From Clostridiaceae bacterium HFYG-1003 (lineage in GTDB: Bacteria; Bacillota; Clostridia; Clostridiales; Clostridiaceae), in the NCBI GenBank assembly GCA_024579835.1, contig CP102060.1, forward strand, positions 558,001 through 622,000: DNA of 64,000 bases. Direction: 5' to 3'. The notes beneath the pieces are model-generated. The model worked only from the letters and a program-made list of their open reading frames with translations, ran no database searches and had not been told where the DNA came from. Every line of letters begins with the position of its first letter. Within the stretch, counting starts at the first letter, position 1. Below are positions 34,707 through 43,238 of this stretch, one piece after another. A program made the position numbers and the translations under genes.

Positions 34707-36458
34707 ATGAAAAATGTAGGAGGACAGGCGGTCCTGGAAGGCGTAATGATGCGTGGCAGCCACTGTGTGGCAACCAGCGTCAGAACTCCGGACGGGGTGA
34801 TTGAAACGCTGACGGAACCAATTCAATACAACAGTTCTGCATGGCGCAAGACGCCTGTGCTGCGCGGAGTATTCAGCCTGGTTGACTCCCTGGCGACGGG
34901 CTTGCGCATGATGAATTATGCGGCCCGTTTTTACGAGGAACCTTCCACGCCGCGGACCGGCTTTGCCGCGTTTGTGGATCGCATCTCCGGCGGACGCGGA
35001 GAGCAGATCGAAAATGCCCTGACCATTGGATTGTCTCTGGGGCTGGCTCTGATTTTCTTTACGGTGCTGCCTACTCTGCTGGCCCGATTCCTGATCCGGC
35101 CGGAGGGGAACCGGCTGGCTCTGAACCTTCTGGAAGCAGTCATCAAGCTGGTTCTGTTCATTCTCTATCTCCTGGCCATCTCCCGGATCCCGGATATTCG
35201 CCGGGTGTTCAAGTATCACGGGGCGGAGCACAAGGTCATCGATGCCTACGAAAACGACCGAGAACTGACCGTGGCCAATGTTCGCCAGTCTTCCCGCTAT
35301 CATGCCCGCTGCGGCACGAATTTTATGTTTCTGGTTCTGATCATGTCCATCGTTGTCTACTCCTTCGTCCCAAGCTTTGATCCGTTTATTCGGGTTGTCT
35401 CCAAAGTTCTGCTGATCCCGGTGGTTGCCGGTCTGACGTTTGAACTGATTCTGTGGCTGGGAGCCAATGATACCCCGCTGTCCCGCGCCATCAGTCTGCC
35501 GGGACGCCTGATGCAGCGCATTACGACTGCGGAACCCGATGATGCCATGATCGAAGTGGCCATCACTGCGCTGAAGCGTTCGGAAAATCTGCCCTTCACG
35601 ATCAAGGAACTGAAAGCCTATGCTGATGAACGGTTGAAAGGACTGGAAGGCGCAGCGCTGGACCGGGATGTCCTGCTCAGCTTTGTGACCGGACATGACC
35701 GGAGCTATCTGCTGGCTCATCCCGAGGCAACCGTCACCTTTTCAGAGTACGATCGGTTCCGGGATGTCATCAGCAAACGGCGCGGCCATATGCCCATCAG
35801 CTATATTACGGGGCACAAGGAATTCATGGGGATGGACTTCATCGTCAATGAGTCCACACTGATTCCCAGACCGGATACGGAGATTCTGGTCGAGGAGGCT
35901 CTCCTGACCTTGAAATCACTGCCTCAGACCGGGGAGCCCGTCCGAATCCTGGATCTTTGTTCCGGTTCCGGGGCCATCGGATTGTCCCTGGCTGCCCTTT
36001 ATCCCAACTCTCGTCTGGTGCTGGCTGATATCAGCCCGCGGGCCATGGCCGTTGCCCGGATGAATGCACAGAATCTCAAGGTCGAAGACCGGACTCGGTT
36101 CCTGGTCGGCGATTTGTTTGACGCCATTGACGGGTCAGAGGAGTTCCATCTGATCGTTTCCAACCCGCCCTATATCCGCAGCCGGGAGATTCGAACTCTC
36201 CCCCGTGATGTCAGGGAGTTTGAGCCCAAACAGGCCCTGGACGGCGGCGAGAGCGGACTTCAGTTCTATGAACGGATCTCGGACAAAGCCCGGCAGTATA
36301 TTACCCAGGGCGGCGTCCTGTTCTTTGAGATCGGAGCCGATCAGGGAACGGCGGTGGCAGATCTGCTGCGGCGGTTCAACTGGCAGGATCCTCAGGTAAT
36401 CGGGGACCTGGCCGGACAGGACCGGGTGGTTCGGGCCACCTGGATCCGCGATTTGTAG
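34707..36458 (+). CDS. prmC: DUF1385 membrane domain fused to release-factor glutamine methyltransferase PrmC
   Basis: A single 583-residue frame with two parts. Residues 1 to about 290 form a DUF1385 membrane domain: GGQAVLEGVMMRG, four hydrophobic segments, KYHGAEHKVIDAYE and SRYHARCGTNFMF. The remainder is PrmC: a helical lid (LKAYADERLKGLEG ...), DLCSGSGAIGLSLA for SAM binding and the NPPY motif (486-489) that holds the Gln side chain of the GGQ loop. PrmC methylates RF1 and RF2; prfA is next. The fusion places a release-factor modifying enzyme at the membrane. ATG at 34707 has AAGGA 9 nt ahead; another ATG at 34698 is too close to it. Confidence 0.92.
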   Translation: MKNVGGQAVLEGVMMRGSHCVATSVRTPDGVIETLTEPIQYNSSAWRKTPVLRGVFSLVDSLATGLRMMNYAARFYEEPSTPRTGFAAFVDRISGGRGEQIENALTIGLSLGLALIFFTVLPTLLARFLIRPEGNRLALNLLEAVIKLVLFILYLLAISRIPDIRRVFKYHGAEHKVIDAYENDRELTVANVRQSSRYHARCGTNFMFLVLIMSIVVYSFVPSFDPFIRVVSKVLLIPVVAGLTFELILWLGANDTPLSRAISLPGRLMQRITTAEPDDAMIEVAITALKRSENLPFTIKELKAYADERLKGLEGAALDRDVLLSFVTGHDRSYLLAHPEATVTFSEYDRFRDVISKRRGHMPISYITGHKEFMGMDFIVNESTLIPRPDTEILVEEALLTLKSLPQTGEPVRILDLCSGSGAIGLSLAALYPNSRLVLADISPRAMAVARMNAQNLKVEDRTRFLVGDLFDAIDGSEEFHLIVSNPPYIRSREIRTLPRDVREFEPKQALDGGESGLQFYERISDKARQYITQGGVLFFEIGADQGTAVADLLRRFNWQDPQVIGDLAGQDRVVRATWIRDL

Positions 36459-36538
36459 CGACGCCGGACACCAAGGAAAGACAAACAAGATCGAAGTGGC
36501 GGACAAATCAAAGTTGAAATCGAAATGGAGTGATGAAT

Positions 36539-37621
36539 ATGCTGAAAAAACTCAGCTTTATAGAAAATAAATATGACGAACTGTCTCATCAGATCGCGGA
36601 CCCGGTGATCATGCAGAACCAGGCTGCCTGGCAGAAGCTGGTGCGGGAGCATTCCGATCTGGAAGATATCGTAACCAAGTATCGGGAATATAAGTCCAGA
36701 GAGAAGCAGCTGGAAGAAAACAAGGCCATGCTGTCAGAAAACGGACTGGATCCGGACATGAAGGAAATGTTCCAGGAAGACAACAAGATCCTGGAAGCAG
36801 AAATCGAGAAAATTCACGATGAGATTCGGATCCTGCTCATCCCGACGGATCCCAATGACAAGAAAAACGTCTTTGTGGAAATCCGCGGCGGTGCCGGCGG
36901 TGATGAAGCGGCTCTGTTTGCCCATTCGCTGTACCGACTCTATGTCAAGTACGCGGAATCCAGAGGCTGGCGGGTGGAGCTGATGTCCCTGAATGAAACG
37001 GATATCGGCGGCTTTAAGGAAGTCGTTTTCATGATTAAGGGAGAGGGAGCCTACTCCCGGCTCAAGTACGAGTCCGGCGTGCACCGGGTTCAGCGGGTTC
37101 CGGAAACGGAATCCTCCGGTCGGATTCACACCTCCACCGCGACGGTGGCTGTTCTGCCGGAAGTCGATGATGTGGACGTCCAGATCGATCCCAACGATCT
37201 GCGCATCGATGTTTACCGGTCCTCAGGCAACGGTGGGCAGTCCGTCAATACGACCGACTCAGCCGTCCGGATTACCCATATTCCGTCCGGACTGGTGGTG
37301 GCCATGCAGGATGAAAAATCCCAGCTGAAGAACAAAGAGAAGGCGCTCAAAGTGCTTCAGGCCAGACTGTACGAGATCGCGGAGCAGGAACGCAGCCAGA
37401 ACATCGCGGATGAGCGGCGGTCCCAGGTTGGAACCGGAGACCGCTCGGAGCGGATCCGGACCTATAACTATCCGCAAGGGCGCGTGACGGATCACCGCAT
37501 CGGACTGACCTTATACAAGCTGGAAACCTTCATGGATGGCGATATCGATGAAATGCTGGATGCCCTGACGGCTTACGATCAGAGCGAAAAGCTCAAACTG
37601 ATGGGGAATAGTAGAAACTGA
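36539..37621 (+). CDS. prfA: peptide chain release factor 1
   Basis: A 360-residue RF1 of normal length with the stop-codon-reading PxT region ([17 protein letters not shown]) and the catalytic GGQ at 232-234 ([16 protein letters not shown]), the Gln being the substrate of PrmC. It recognises UAA and UAG. The ATG at 36539 follows GGAG by 8 nt; two earlier in-frame starts lie at 36530 and 36533. It follows the prmC fusion by about 80 bp and ends at a good terminator. Confidence 0.97.
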   Translation: MLKKLSFIENKYDELSHQIADPVIMQNQAAWQKLVREHSDLEDIVTKYREYKSREKQLEENKAMLSENGLDPDMKEMFQEDNKILEAEIEKIHDEIRILLIPTDPNDKKNVFVEIRGGAGGDEAALFAHSLYRLYVKYAESRGWRVELMSLNETDIGGFKEVVFMIKGEGAYSRLKYESGVHRVQRVPETESSGRIHTSTATVAVLPEVDDVDVQIDPNDLRIDVYRSSGNGGQSVNTTDSAVRITHIPSGLVVAMQDEKSQLKNKEKALKVLQARLYEIAEQERSQNIADERRSQVGTGDRSERIRTYNYPQGRVTDHRIGLTLYKLETFMDGDIDEMLDALTAYDQSEKLKLMGNSRN

Positions 37622-37629
37622 TAGGTTTC

Positions 37630-37665
37630 AAAAAATGCAGCTTCCTCGGAAGACTGCATTTTTTT
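37630..37665 (+). terminator. intrinsic terminator between prfA and sua5
   Basis: AAAAAATGCAGCTTCC pairs with GGAAG-A-CTGCATTTTTT (one bulge) with a 2-nt turn, and a T run. Clear terminator shape. Confidence 0.85.
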
Positions 37666-37690
37666 CAGAAAGAATCGACAGGAGGGAACC

Positions 37691-38785
37691 GTGGAAGAAC
37701 TGAACATCCCGACACGCTGCTATGATCTGACCGCAATGGATGAAGCGTCGCGTCATAAAGTATATGAGGAAGCCGGAGCCGTCATTCGAGCCGGCGGAAC
37801 GGTGGTCTTCCCGACGGAGACGGTCTACGGACTGGGAGCCAATGCCATGGATCCCCTGGCGGTTCAGGGCATTTATCGGGCCAAGGGCCGCCCCTCCGAC
37901 AATCCGCTCATCATCCACGTGGCGGACCGCGATCTTTCGGGAATAGTATCCGAAATTCCGCCGACCGCTGTCCGGCTGATGGATCGCTACTGGCCGGGGC
38001 CATTGACTATCATTATGAAGAAGGATCCAGGGGTGCCGGCCCAAACCACGGGCGGACTGGATACAGTAGGGGTCCGGATGCCGGATCAGCCGGCTGCGCT
38101 GGCGTTGATCAAGGCGGCCGGCTGCGGCATTGCGGCGCCGTCGGCCAATATTTCGGGGCGGCCCTCACCGACCACCTTCCGCCGCTGCCAGGAGGACCTG
38201 ATGGGCCGGGTTGATCTGATCCTTGGAATGGATCAGTCCCGGGTCGGGCTTGAATCCACCATCATTGACCTGTCTGGCACTGTCCCGGAACTGCTCCGGC
38301 CCGGCGCCATTACGCTGGAAGAACTGCGGGCGGTCCTGGGCGAGGTGGTCTATGTTCCGTCGGCCACCCTCCAGGGGGATGAGTCGCCGCGGGCCCCGGG
38401 CATGAAGTATCGCCATTATGCGCCCAGAGCCAAGGTTACGCTGCTGCGCGGAACCCGGCAGGCGGTGCAGCTTTACCTGCAGACCCGAAAGGACGAGCAG
38501 ACCCTGGCCGTGCTGATCGACGCGGACGGCTTGGACCAGAATCCGACCACGAGTTCGTCCGGAACCGTTTTTGGGCCAGACGCAGCCGACTCGGATCCAT
38601 CCGTTGTTCGCTTTGGATCCGTGACAGAAGCTGCCCGAGAGATTTTTGAAACATTGCGCTGGGCTGACGATCAGGGCTATACCGGAATCTGGGTGGAAGC
38701 CGTGGCGGAAACCGGTTTGGGCCTGTCACTGATGAACCGCCTCAAGAAAGCGGCGGCTTATGACGTGGTGGAGGTGAAGGAATGA
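37691..38785 (+). CDS. L-threonylcarbamoyladenylate synthase (Sua5 type)
   Basis: A 364-residue protein with the YrdC domain (FPTETVYGLGANA, KGRPSDNPLIIHV, APSANISGRPSPT) and the extra C-terminal Sua5 domain. It makes threonylcarbamoyl-AMP for the t6A37 modification of ANN-decoding tRNAs. GTG start at 37691 has AGGAGG 5-6 nt ahead. It overlaps the following phosphatase gene by 4 bp (ATGA), as in the ywlC-ywlE neighbourhood of Bacillus. Confidence 0.94.
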   Translation: MEELNIPTRCYDLTAMDEASRHKVYEEAGAVIRAGGTVVFPTETVYGLGANAMDPLAVQGIYRAKGRPSDNPLIIHVADRDLSGIVSEIPPTAVRLMDRYWPGPLTIIMKKDPGVPAQTTGGLDTVGVRMPDQPAALALIKAAGCGIAAPSANISGRPSPTTFRRCQEDLMGRVDLILGMDQSRVGLESTIIDLSGTVPELLRPGAITLEELRAVLGEVVYVPSATLQGDESPRAPGMKYRHYAPRAKVTLLRGTRQAVQLYLQTRKDEQTLAVLIDADGLDQNPTTSSSGTVFGPDAADSDPSVVRFGSVTEAAREIFETLRWADDQGYTGIWVEAVAETGLGLSLMNRLKKAAAYDVVEVKE

Positions 38786-39219
38786 AGGTGATTTTTGTCT
38801 GTACCGGCAATACCTGCCGCAGCCCGATGGCAGAGGGAATCCTGAAAGCCCTGGCGCCGGAGCTTGAGGTCGAGTCGCGGGGACTATTCATTGCACCGGG
38901 TACTTCCACCCACCCCAACACCCGGACGGTGCTCCGGCAGCGCCTGAATCTGGAGCTGAATCAGCCTGCCCGCAAGCTCTCCGGGGACGATTGCCGGGAT
39001 GCCGGACTCGTATTGACCATGACCCGGGATCAGGCAGATTTTGTCCGCAATCTCACGGATTGCCCCCGAGTCTATGCCCTGGCGGACTATGCCGGTGACA
39101 GCGGGGACATCCCGGATCCCTTTGGGGGACCACTGTCTGATTACGAAGCCACCTTTGACCGCTTGACTGATCTGATGATCCGGGTGGTGAAACGACTTCG
39201 CGATCAGGAGATGGGCTGA
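38782..39219 (+). CDS. low-molecular-weight phosphatase, YwlE (protein-arginine phosphatase) type
   Basis: A 145-residue enzyme with the P-loop CTGNTCR (Cys7 to Arg13) and the acid DPFGGP (general acid Asp). Thr11 in the loop matches the residue that makes Bacillus YwlE specific for phospho-arginine, whereas tyrosine phosphatases have Ile there. The arginine-kinase McsB is not in this window, so the specificity is a family-based inference. It overlaps sua5 by 4 bp. Confidence 0.85.
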   Translation: MKVIFVCTGNTCRSPMAEGILKALAPELEVESRGLFIAPGTSTHPNTRTVLRQRLNLELNQPARKLSGDDCRDAGLVLTMTRDQADFVRNLTDCPRVYALADYAGDSGDIPDPFGGPLSDYEATFDRLTDLMIRVVKRLRDQEMG

Positions 39220-39337
39220 GTCGAATGAAAACTTCGGACGTCAGGATGGAGAAACCTGGGAATTCCAGGGAACAGGGCATCGGGGATCCGGAAGCAAATT
39301 AACGAAAAATAACCGGAGAAGAAAAGTTCCGCACGAA

Positions 39338-39358
39338 AAATGAAATGATATTTCATTT
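39338..39358. promoter_or_regulatory. perfect 21-bp palindrome overlapping the upp promoter
   Basis: AAATGAAAT-GAT-ATTTCATTT, centred on 39348, ends 4 bp before TATAAT (39363-39368). It sits where the -35 element should be, which suits an operator for a repressor or activator. Confidence 0.55.
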
Positions 39359-39362
39359 GATA

Positions 39363-39368
39363 TATAAT
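39363..39368 (+). promoter_or_regulatory. -10 box of upp
   Basis: TATAAT, about 90 bp ahead of the upp start codon; -35 poor and overlapped by the palindrome. Confidence 0.5.
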
Positions 39369-39457
39369 AAAAAAGAACGACGTACCAAAACAAGGGCAGA
39401 GTCCGCCGCATCGGCCGGCCTGTTCCGACATTCAGATAGGCAGGGAGGATACAGCCA

Positions 39458-40087
39458 ATGAGTACAGTGACAGAGATCAGACATCCGTTAATCCAGCACA
39501 AGCTGGCAATTATCCGGGATAAAGATACCGGATCCAAGGAATTCCGTGAGGTAGTGGAAGAAATTGCCATGCTGATGGCTTATGAAGTGACCAGAAACAT
39601 CCATACCGAGGAGGTAGTCATCGAAACCCCGATGGGACCTGCCAAGTGCCAGATGCTTTCGGGCAAGAAGCTGGCCATTGTTCCGATCCTGAGAGCAGGG
39701 CTGGGCATGGTAGAAGGAATGCGCAAGCTGATTCCGGCGGCCAAAGTCGGTCACATCGGTCTTTATCGCGATGAAACCACCCTGCAGCCGGTGGAATACT
39801 TCTGCAAGCTGCCCCAGGACATCAACGAACGGGACATCATTCTCGTGGATCCCATGCTCGCCACCGGCGGCTCCGCCGCCGATGCAGTCACGCTGCTGAA
39901 GCGCCGGGGGGCCACCTCCATCCGCTTTGTCGGACTGATCGCGGCCCCGGAAGGAATACAAGCTCTTCAGGCAGCTCACCCGGATGTGGACATCTATCTG
40001 GCATCCATTGATGAGAAACTCAATGAGAAGGGCTACATCATTCCTGGTCTGGGCGATGCGGGCGACCGCCTGTTCGGCACCAAATGA
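39458..40087 (+). CDS. upp: uracil phosphoribosyltransferase
   Basis: A 209-residue UPRT of normal length with [18 protein letters not shown], the PRPP loop [18 protein letters not shown] and the uracil-binding end [15 protein letters not shown]-like segment ([15 protein letters not shown]). It salvages uracil to UMP. GGGAGGA precedes the start. Usually linked with the sua5-ywlE-rpiB-upp-atp order in Clostridia; rpiB is absent here. Followed by a small terminator. Confidence 0.97.
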   Translation: MSTVTEIRHPLIQHKLAIIRDKDTGSKEFREVVEEIAMLMAYEVTRNIHTEEVVIETPMGPAKCQMLSGKKLAIVPILRAGLGMVEGMRKLIPAAKVGHIGLYRDETTLQPVEYFCKLPQDINERDIILVDPMLATGGSAADAVTLLKRRGATSIRFVGLIAAPEGIQALQAAHPDVDIYLASIDEKLNEKGYIIPGLGDAGDRLFGTK

Positions 40088-40110
40088 TCCGGTCCGCGAC
40101 GAGAACACAG

Positions 40111-40133
40111 GGGATCTGCATCAGATCCCTTTT
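40111..40133 (+). terminator. intrinsic terminator of upp
   Basis: GGGATCTG / CAGATCCC with a 3-nt loop and TTTT. Confidence 0.65.
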
Positions 40134-40201
40134 CCATTTGCCGCCGGCATTTTTTTCAGAAACGGATCCGGATCAGCCGGACCGGGAACGGAGTGGGAAC
40201 C

Positions 40202-40555
40202 ATGGATCATGAATTCAAGCCACTTTTGAGGAGCGTCATTCAGGTCAGCCTGTTTGTCGCTTTGCCACTGGCCGGTCTGTCCGCTCTGATCTGGGGTGGG
40301 ATGGCCGGGTTGGCCCTGCTGCTTGGCAGCCTGGTTGCCACGGGGGGATTTCTGCTCAGTGTCCGGATGACGGCAGCAGCCATCCGCTCCGGCGGAGTAT
40401 TTCTCACCGTACTGCTCCATTTCGGGAAGATCCTGATTACCGTTCTAGTGGCCTGGCTTTTGATCAGTATTCAGCCGGTGCTGGGAATTTTCTACTTTGT
40501 AGGTTACACTCTGCTGTTTGGCGGCATCCTGCTGTACACGAAAAAGTTGACATAA
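40202..40555 (+). CDS. atpI: ATP synthase assembly protein AtpI-like
   Basis: A 117-residue protein with four hydrophobic segments, beginning MDHEFKPLLRSVIQ, of the AtpI/UncI type that helps assemble the c-ring in the membrane. It precedes the ATP synthase genes as usual. The ATG at 40202 has GGAG 8 nt ahead. It has its own terminator (40634), so it is transcribed apart from atpB. Sequence conservation in this family is low, and position adds much to the call. Confidence 0.75.
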   Translation: MDHEFKPLLRSVIQVSLFVALPLAGLSALIWGGMAGLALLLGSLVATGGFLLSVRMTAAAIRSGGVFLTVLLHFGKILITVLVAWLLISIQPVLGIFYFVGYTLLFGGILLYTKKLT

Positions 40556-40633
40556 TACTCGATTTGGACTGCGCTGGACTGCAGAACAGGGCGGAATCCG
40601 GCCTGAAACCGATCAATTTTCAACATTTGTTGG

Positions 40634-40660
40634 AAAACCGGTCACTTTGACCGGTTTTTT
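40634..40660 (+). terminator. intrinsic terminator of atpI
   Basis: AAAACCGGTCA / TGACCGGTTTT with a 3-nt loop and further Ts. Confidence 0.9.
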
Positions 40661-40744
40661 CATATTACGGGAGAGGAATTGTTAAGTATTGTTTAAATAA
40701 TGTTCGTTACAACGTTTTCAGTTGCATCAAATTGAATTTACTCC

Positions 40745-40773
40745 TTGATTCGACTCAGTAAGAGGCATATAAT
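40745..40773 (+). promoter_or_regulatory. sigma-A promoter of the ATP synthase operon
   Basis: TTGATT (40745-40750), 17-bp spacer, TATAAT (40768-40773). About 265 bp ahead of atpB. Confidence 0.8.
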
Positions 40774-40779
40774 TTTGTA

Positions 40780-41039
40780 TGTTTGAGCTGAAAAACGATG
40801 GATGTGGAACATACTGGAATCATTGATCTTATTATTCAAACTCAATAGATCAGGTCATAGACCGAATAATGAAAAGCCGCCTTGCCCCTCAAGAGGATTC
40901 AGATAAAACCAGGGACATTCCGACAGGACTGTCTCTGTTTTTTTTGACATTTTTCGGGACAGTGCCGGTCAGGACCTGTCGTTGGCCATACCCATCGGAC
41001 CGCGCAGTTTAAAATTTTAAAAAGGGGAGTGATGCTTAC
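40780..41039 (+). promoter_or_regulatory. structured leader of atp operon with internal terminator-like hairpin
   Basis: The leader can form a stem ATTATTC/GAATAAT around a GGTC-ATA-GACC hairpin (about 40832-40871), followed by AGGGACA/TGTCTCT (40911-40936) with a run of eight Ts (40938-40945). The last element looks like an intrinsic terminator lying between the promoter and atpB, which would suit attenuation. I recognise no known riboswitch class. Confidence 0.5.
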
Positions 41040-41759
41040 ATGCATATGGTCGACTTCATCACCGAAGGACCACTACACGTTCTCAAAATAGGCAGTCTGG
41101 AACTGGCTGTCACAAAGCCCATGCTGGTATCCACCGGCGTAATGATCGTGCTGTCGCTGCTGTTTATCTATCTGGGTCACCGAATGAGTGTGCTGCCGAC
41201 CGAGCGGCGCCAGATTCTGTCAGAAACAATTTACGGCGCTGTTTATGGACTGGTTCGAGAAAATATGGGAGAAGGCTACTTTCAGTTTGTTCCGTTCATC
41301 GGCGCCCTGATCAGTTACCTGATGGGACAGAACTTTGTCGGTCTGTTCGGCTTCAAGCCGGCGACTTCCAGTTTTTCCACCACTCTGGGACTGGGTTTGA
41401 TTTCTTTTACCATTATTCATGGCCACGCCATTCGATCGGCGGGAGTGAAAGGGTACCTGAAATCCTACATCAAGCCGATGCCGCTGCTGCTGCCGATTAC
41501 TTTACTGGAACGGCTCATCTTCCCAATCAGTCTGGCGTTGCGGCTGTTCGGAAATATCCTGGCTGCCACGGTCATTATGTCACTGATCTATGGAGCGCTG
41601 CTGGAAATTCAGACCGCTATCGGTCTGGTGATTCCGATCCCGTTCCACATGTACTTTGACATCTTTGACGGAGCCATTCAGGCCGTGATCTTCACGTTCC
41701 TGACCATGATCCAGATCAAGCTGATCGCAGAGGAATCCTCGGAAGAACATGAGCATTGA
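41040..41759 (+). CDS. atpB: F1Fo ATP synthase subunit a
   Basis: A 239-residue membrane protein with the conserved LALRLFGNILAATVIM helix carrying the essential Arg that faces the c-ring, and several further helices. It forms the ion half-channels. Start at 41040 has GGGGAG 10 nt ahead (an in-frame ATG follows at 41046). First gene of the operon atpB-E-F-H-A-G-D-C. Confidence 0.95.
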   Translation: MHMVDFITEGPLHVLKIGSLELAVTKPMLVSTGVMIVLSLLFIYLGHRMSVLPTERRQILSETIYGAVYGLVRENMGEGYFQFVPFIGALISYLMGQNFVGLFGFKPATSSFSTTLGLGLISFTIIHGHAIRSAGVKGYLKSYIKPMPLLLPITLLERLIFPISLALRLFGNILAATVIMSLIYGALLEIQTAIGLVIPIPFHMYFDIFDGAIQAVIFTFLTMIQIKLIAEESSEEHEH

Positions 41760-41905
41760 TGCCCGGGGATTCTAAGTTCCCACCTGCTGATGCAACCAAT
41801 GAAAAACAGGGTGTCCGCCTGATCGGACACTTTACAATAGCTGACATTCAGGACAATTCGAACACACATTGAAATCAAACCAAAGGAACAAGGAGTTAAC
41901 AAATT

Positions 41906-42136
41906 ATGGAATTAGGATTGAGAGCGCTGGCAGCAGCCATTGCGGTTTTAACAGGTATGGGCGCAGGAATTTCAACAGGTCTGGCAACGGCTAAGGCGGT
42001 TGAATCCGTATCACGCCAGCCGGACGCATCCGGTAAGATCATTACAGTTCTGGTTATCGGATCCGCGTTTGCGGAAGCAACCGCCATCTATGGACTGCTG
42101 GTTGCCATCCTTCTGATTTTTGTCGGAGTAAGCTAA
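41906..42136 (+). CDS. atpE: F1Fo ATP synthase subunit c
   Basis: A 76-residue hairpin proteolipid with the loop RQPDAS and the ion-binding Glu57 in [11 protein letters not shown]. Compared with the Na+ enzyme of Ilyobacter, the Gln ligand of helix 1 is Thr24 and the Ser after the Glu is Ala58, so a proton-binding ring is expected. It lies about 145 bp after atpB with GGAG-type site ahead. Short for a bacterial c subunit because it lacks an extended C-terminus. Confidence 0.95.
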   Translation: MELGLRALAAAIAVLTGMGAGISTGLATAKAVESVSRQPDASGKIITVLVIGSAFAEATAIYGLLVAILLIFVGVS

Positions 42137-42137
42137 T

Positions 42138-42179
42138 CGATTCATCAGACGATTCATCAGACGATTCATCAGACGATCC
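42138..42179 (+). repeat. 12-bp tandem repeat between atpE and atpF
   Basis: CGATTCATCAGA three times in exact tandem (42138, 42150, 42162) then CGATCC. It lies just after the atpE stop and before the atpF ribosome site. Confidence 0.9.
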
Positions 42180-42201
42180 ATTAAAACGGGAGGAATGAAC
42201 C

Positions 42202-42684
42202 ATGAGTATTCATCTGTCGGAAATTGTAGTAAGCATACTGAATTTCCTTATTTTCTATCTCATCGTCCGCAAGTTTTTCTTTGGGAAAATCAAAGCGGCA
42301 ATGGATCAGCGCACGGCCATGATCCAGGAAAACATGGAGCAGGCAGCAGCCGATCGCACGGAAGCGGAGTCGCTGCTGGCCAAGGCGACCCAGGATCATC
42401 GGACCGCCAAGCAGGAAGGGGTCCGGATCATTAATGACTACAAGAAAAAAGCCGAAGTGCTGTATGACGATATCTTAGAGGATGCCCGCACCGAAGCCCG
42501 CCTGATTGTTCAGCGGGGAACCCTTGACGCAGACCGGGAACGCGAACAGGCCAGAAAAGAAACCAGACGCAGTGTCGTGGAACTGGCCAGCACGCTGTCG
42601 CGCAAAGCCATCGGAGAAGATGCGACGGAAGCGACTCATGACCGCCTCATCGATGACATCCTGGGAAGGATGGATGAAGCATAA
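42202..42684 (+). CDS. atpF: F1Fo ATP synthase subunit b
   Basis: A 160-residue protein with one N-terminal membrane segment (VVSILNFLIFYLIVRKFFF) and a long charged helix that forms the peripheral stalk. GGGAGGA precedes the start. It overlaps atpH by one base. Confidence 0.94.
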   Translation: MSIHLSEIVVSILNFLIFYLIVRKFFFGKIKAAMDQRTAMIQENMEQAAADRTEAESLLAKATQDHRTAKQEGVRIINDYKKKAEVLYDDILEDARTEARLIVQRGTLDADREREQARKETRRSVVELASTLSRKAIGEDATEATHDRLIDDILGRMDEA

Positions 42685-43238
42685 TGTATGAATTCCTAGA
42701 CAAACGGTATGCACAGGCGCTCTACGATGTGGCAAAGTCCAAGGATAAGGTCAATAAGTACATCCAGGATCTGACTGCCGTCGTCCAGGTCATCGATGAG
42801 TCCGCTGAGTTTCAGCAGCTGATCAAGCATCCGGAAATTTCCCTGAAGGAAAAGAAGAAGTTCTTTATTCAGCTGTTTAAAGGCAAAATGGATGAAGACC
42901 TGCTGACCTTCCTTCTGATCCTGATTGAAAAAGACCGGATTCTGTTTTTGCGCGAAAAGCTGGAAGAACTGAAAAAGATTGACCTGGACGAGCGCGGGAT
43001 TCTGGTTGCCAGAATTCGCACGGTTCAGCCCTTAAAGGACTACCAGCGAACCGCGCTGCGCCAGAAACTCATGGACCGTTATCAGAAACAGATCGAACTG
43101 GAAGAGACCATCGATCCGGACCTGATCGGCGGAATTCTGATTCAGGTGGGAGACCAGCTCATCGACGGCAGTGTCCGGTCCATGCTGGATGACCTGAAAA
43201 AATCCATGATCACCACCATTGAGGTAAATGCAGAATGA
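42684..43238 (+). CDS. atpH: F1Fo ATP synthase subunit delta
   Basis: A 184-residue protein beginning [18 protein letters not shown] with the C-terminal [20 protein letters not shown] typical of delta (OSCP). It links the stalk to the top of F1. Overlaps both neighbours by 1-4 bases. Confidence 0.94.
   Translation: MYEFLDKRYAQALYDVAKSKDKVNKYIQDLTAVVQVIDESAEFQQLIKHPEISLKEKKKFFIQLFKGKMDEDLLTFLLILIEKDRILFLREKLEELKKIDLDERGILVARIRTVQPLKDYQRTALRQKLMDRYQKQIELEETIDPDLIGGILIQVGDQLIDGSVRSMLDDLKKSMITTIEVNAE

Noticed and set aside
34686-35720. 344-codon minus-strand frame opposite the DUF1385 part of the prmC fusion
   Set aside because: Antisense shadow; Gln/Arg-rich, without family features.
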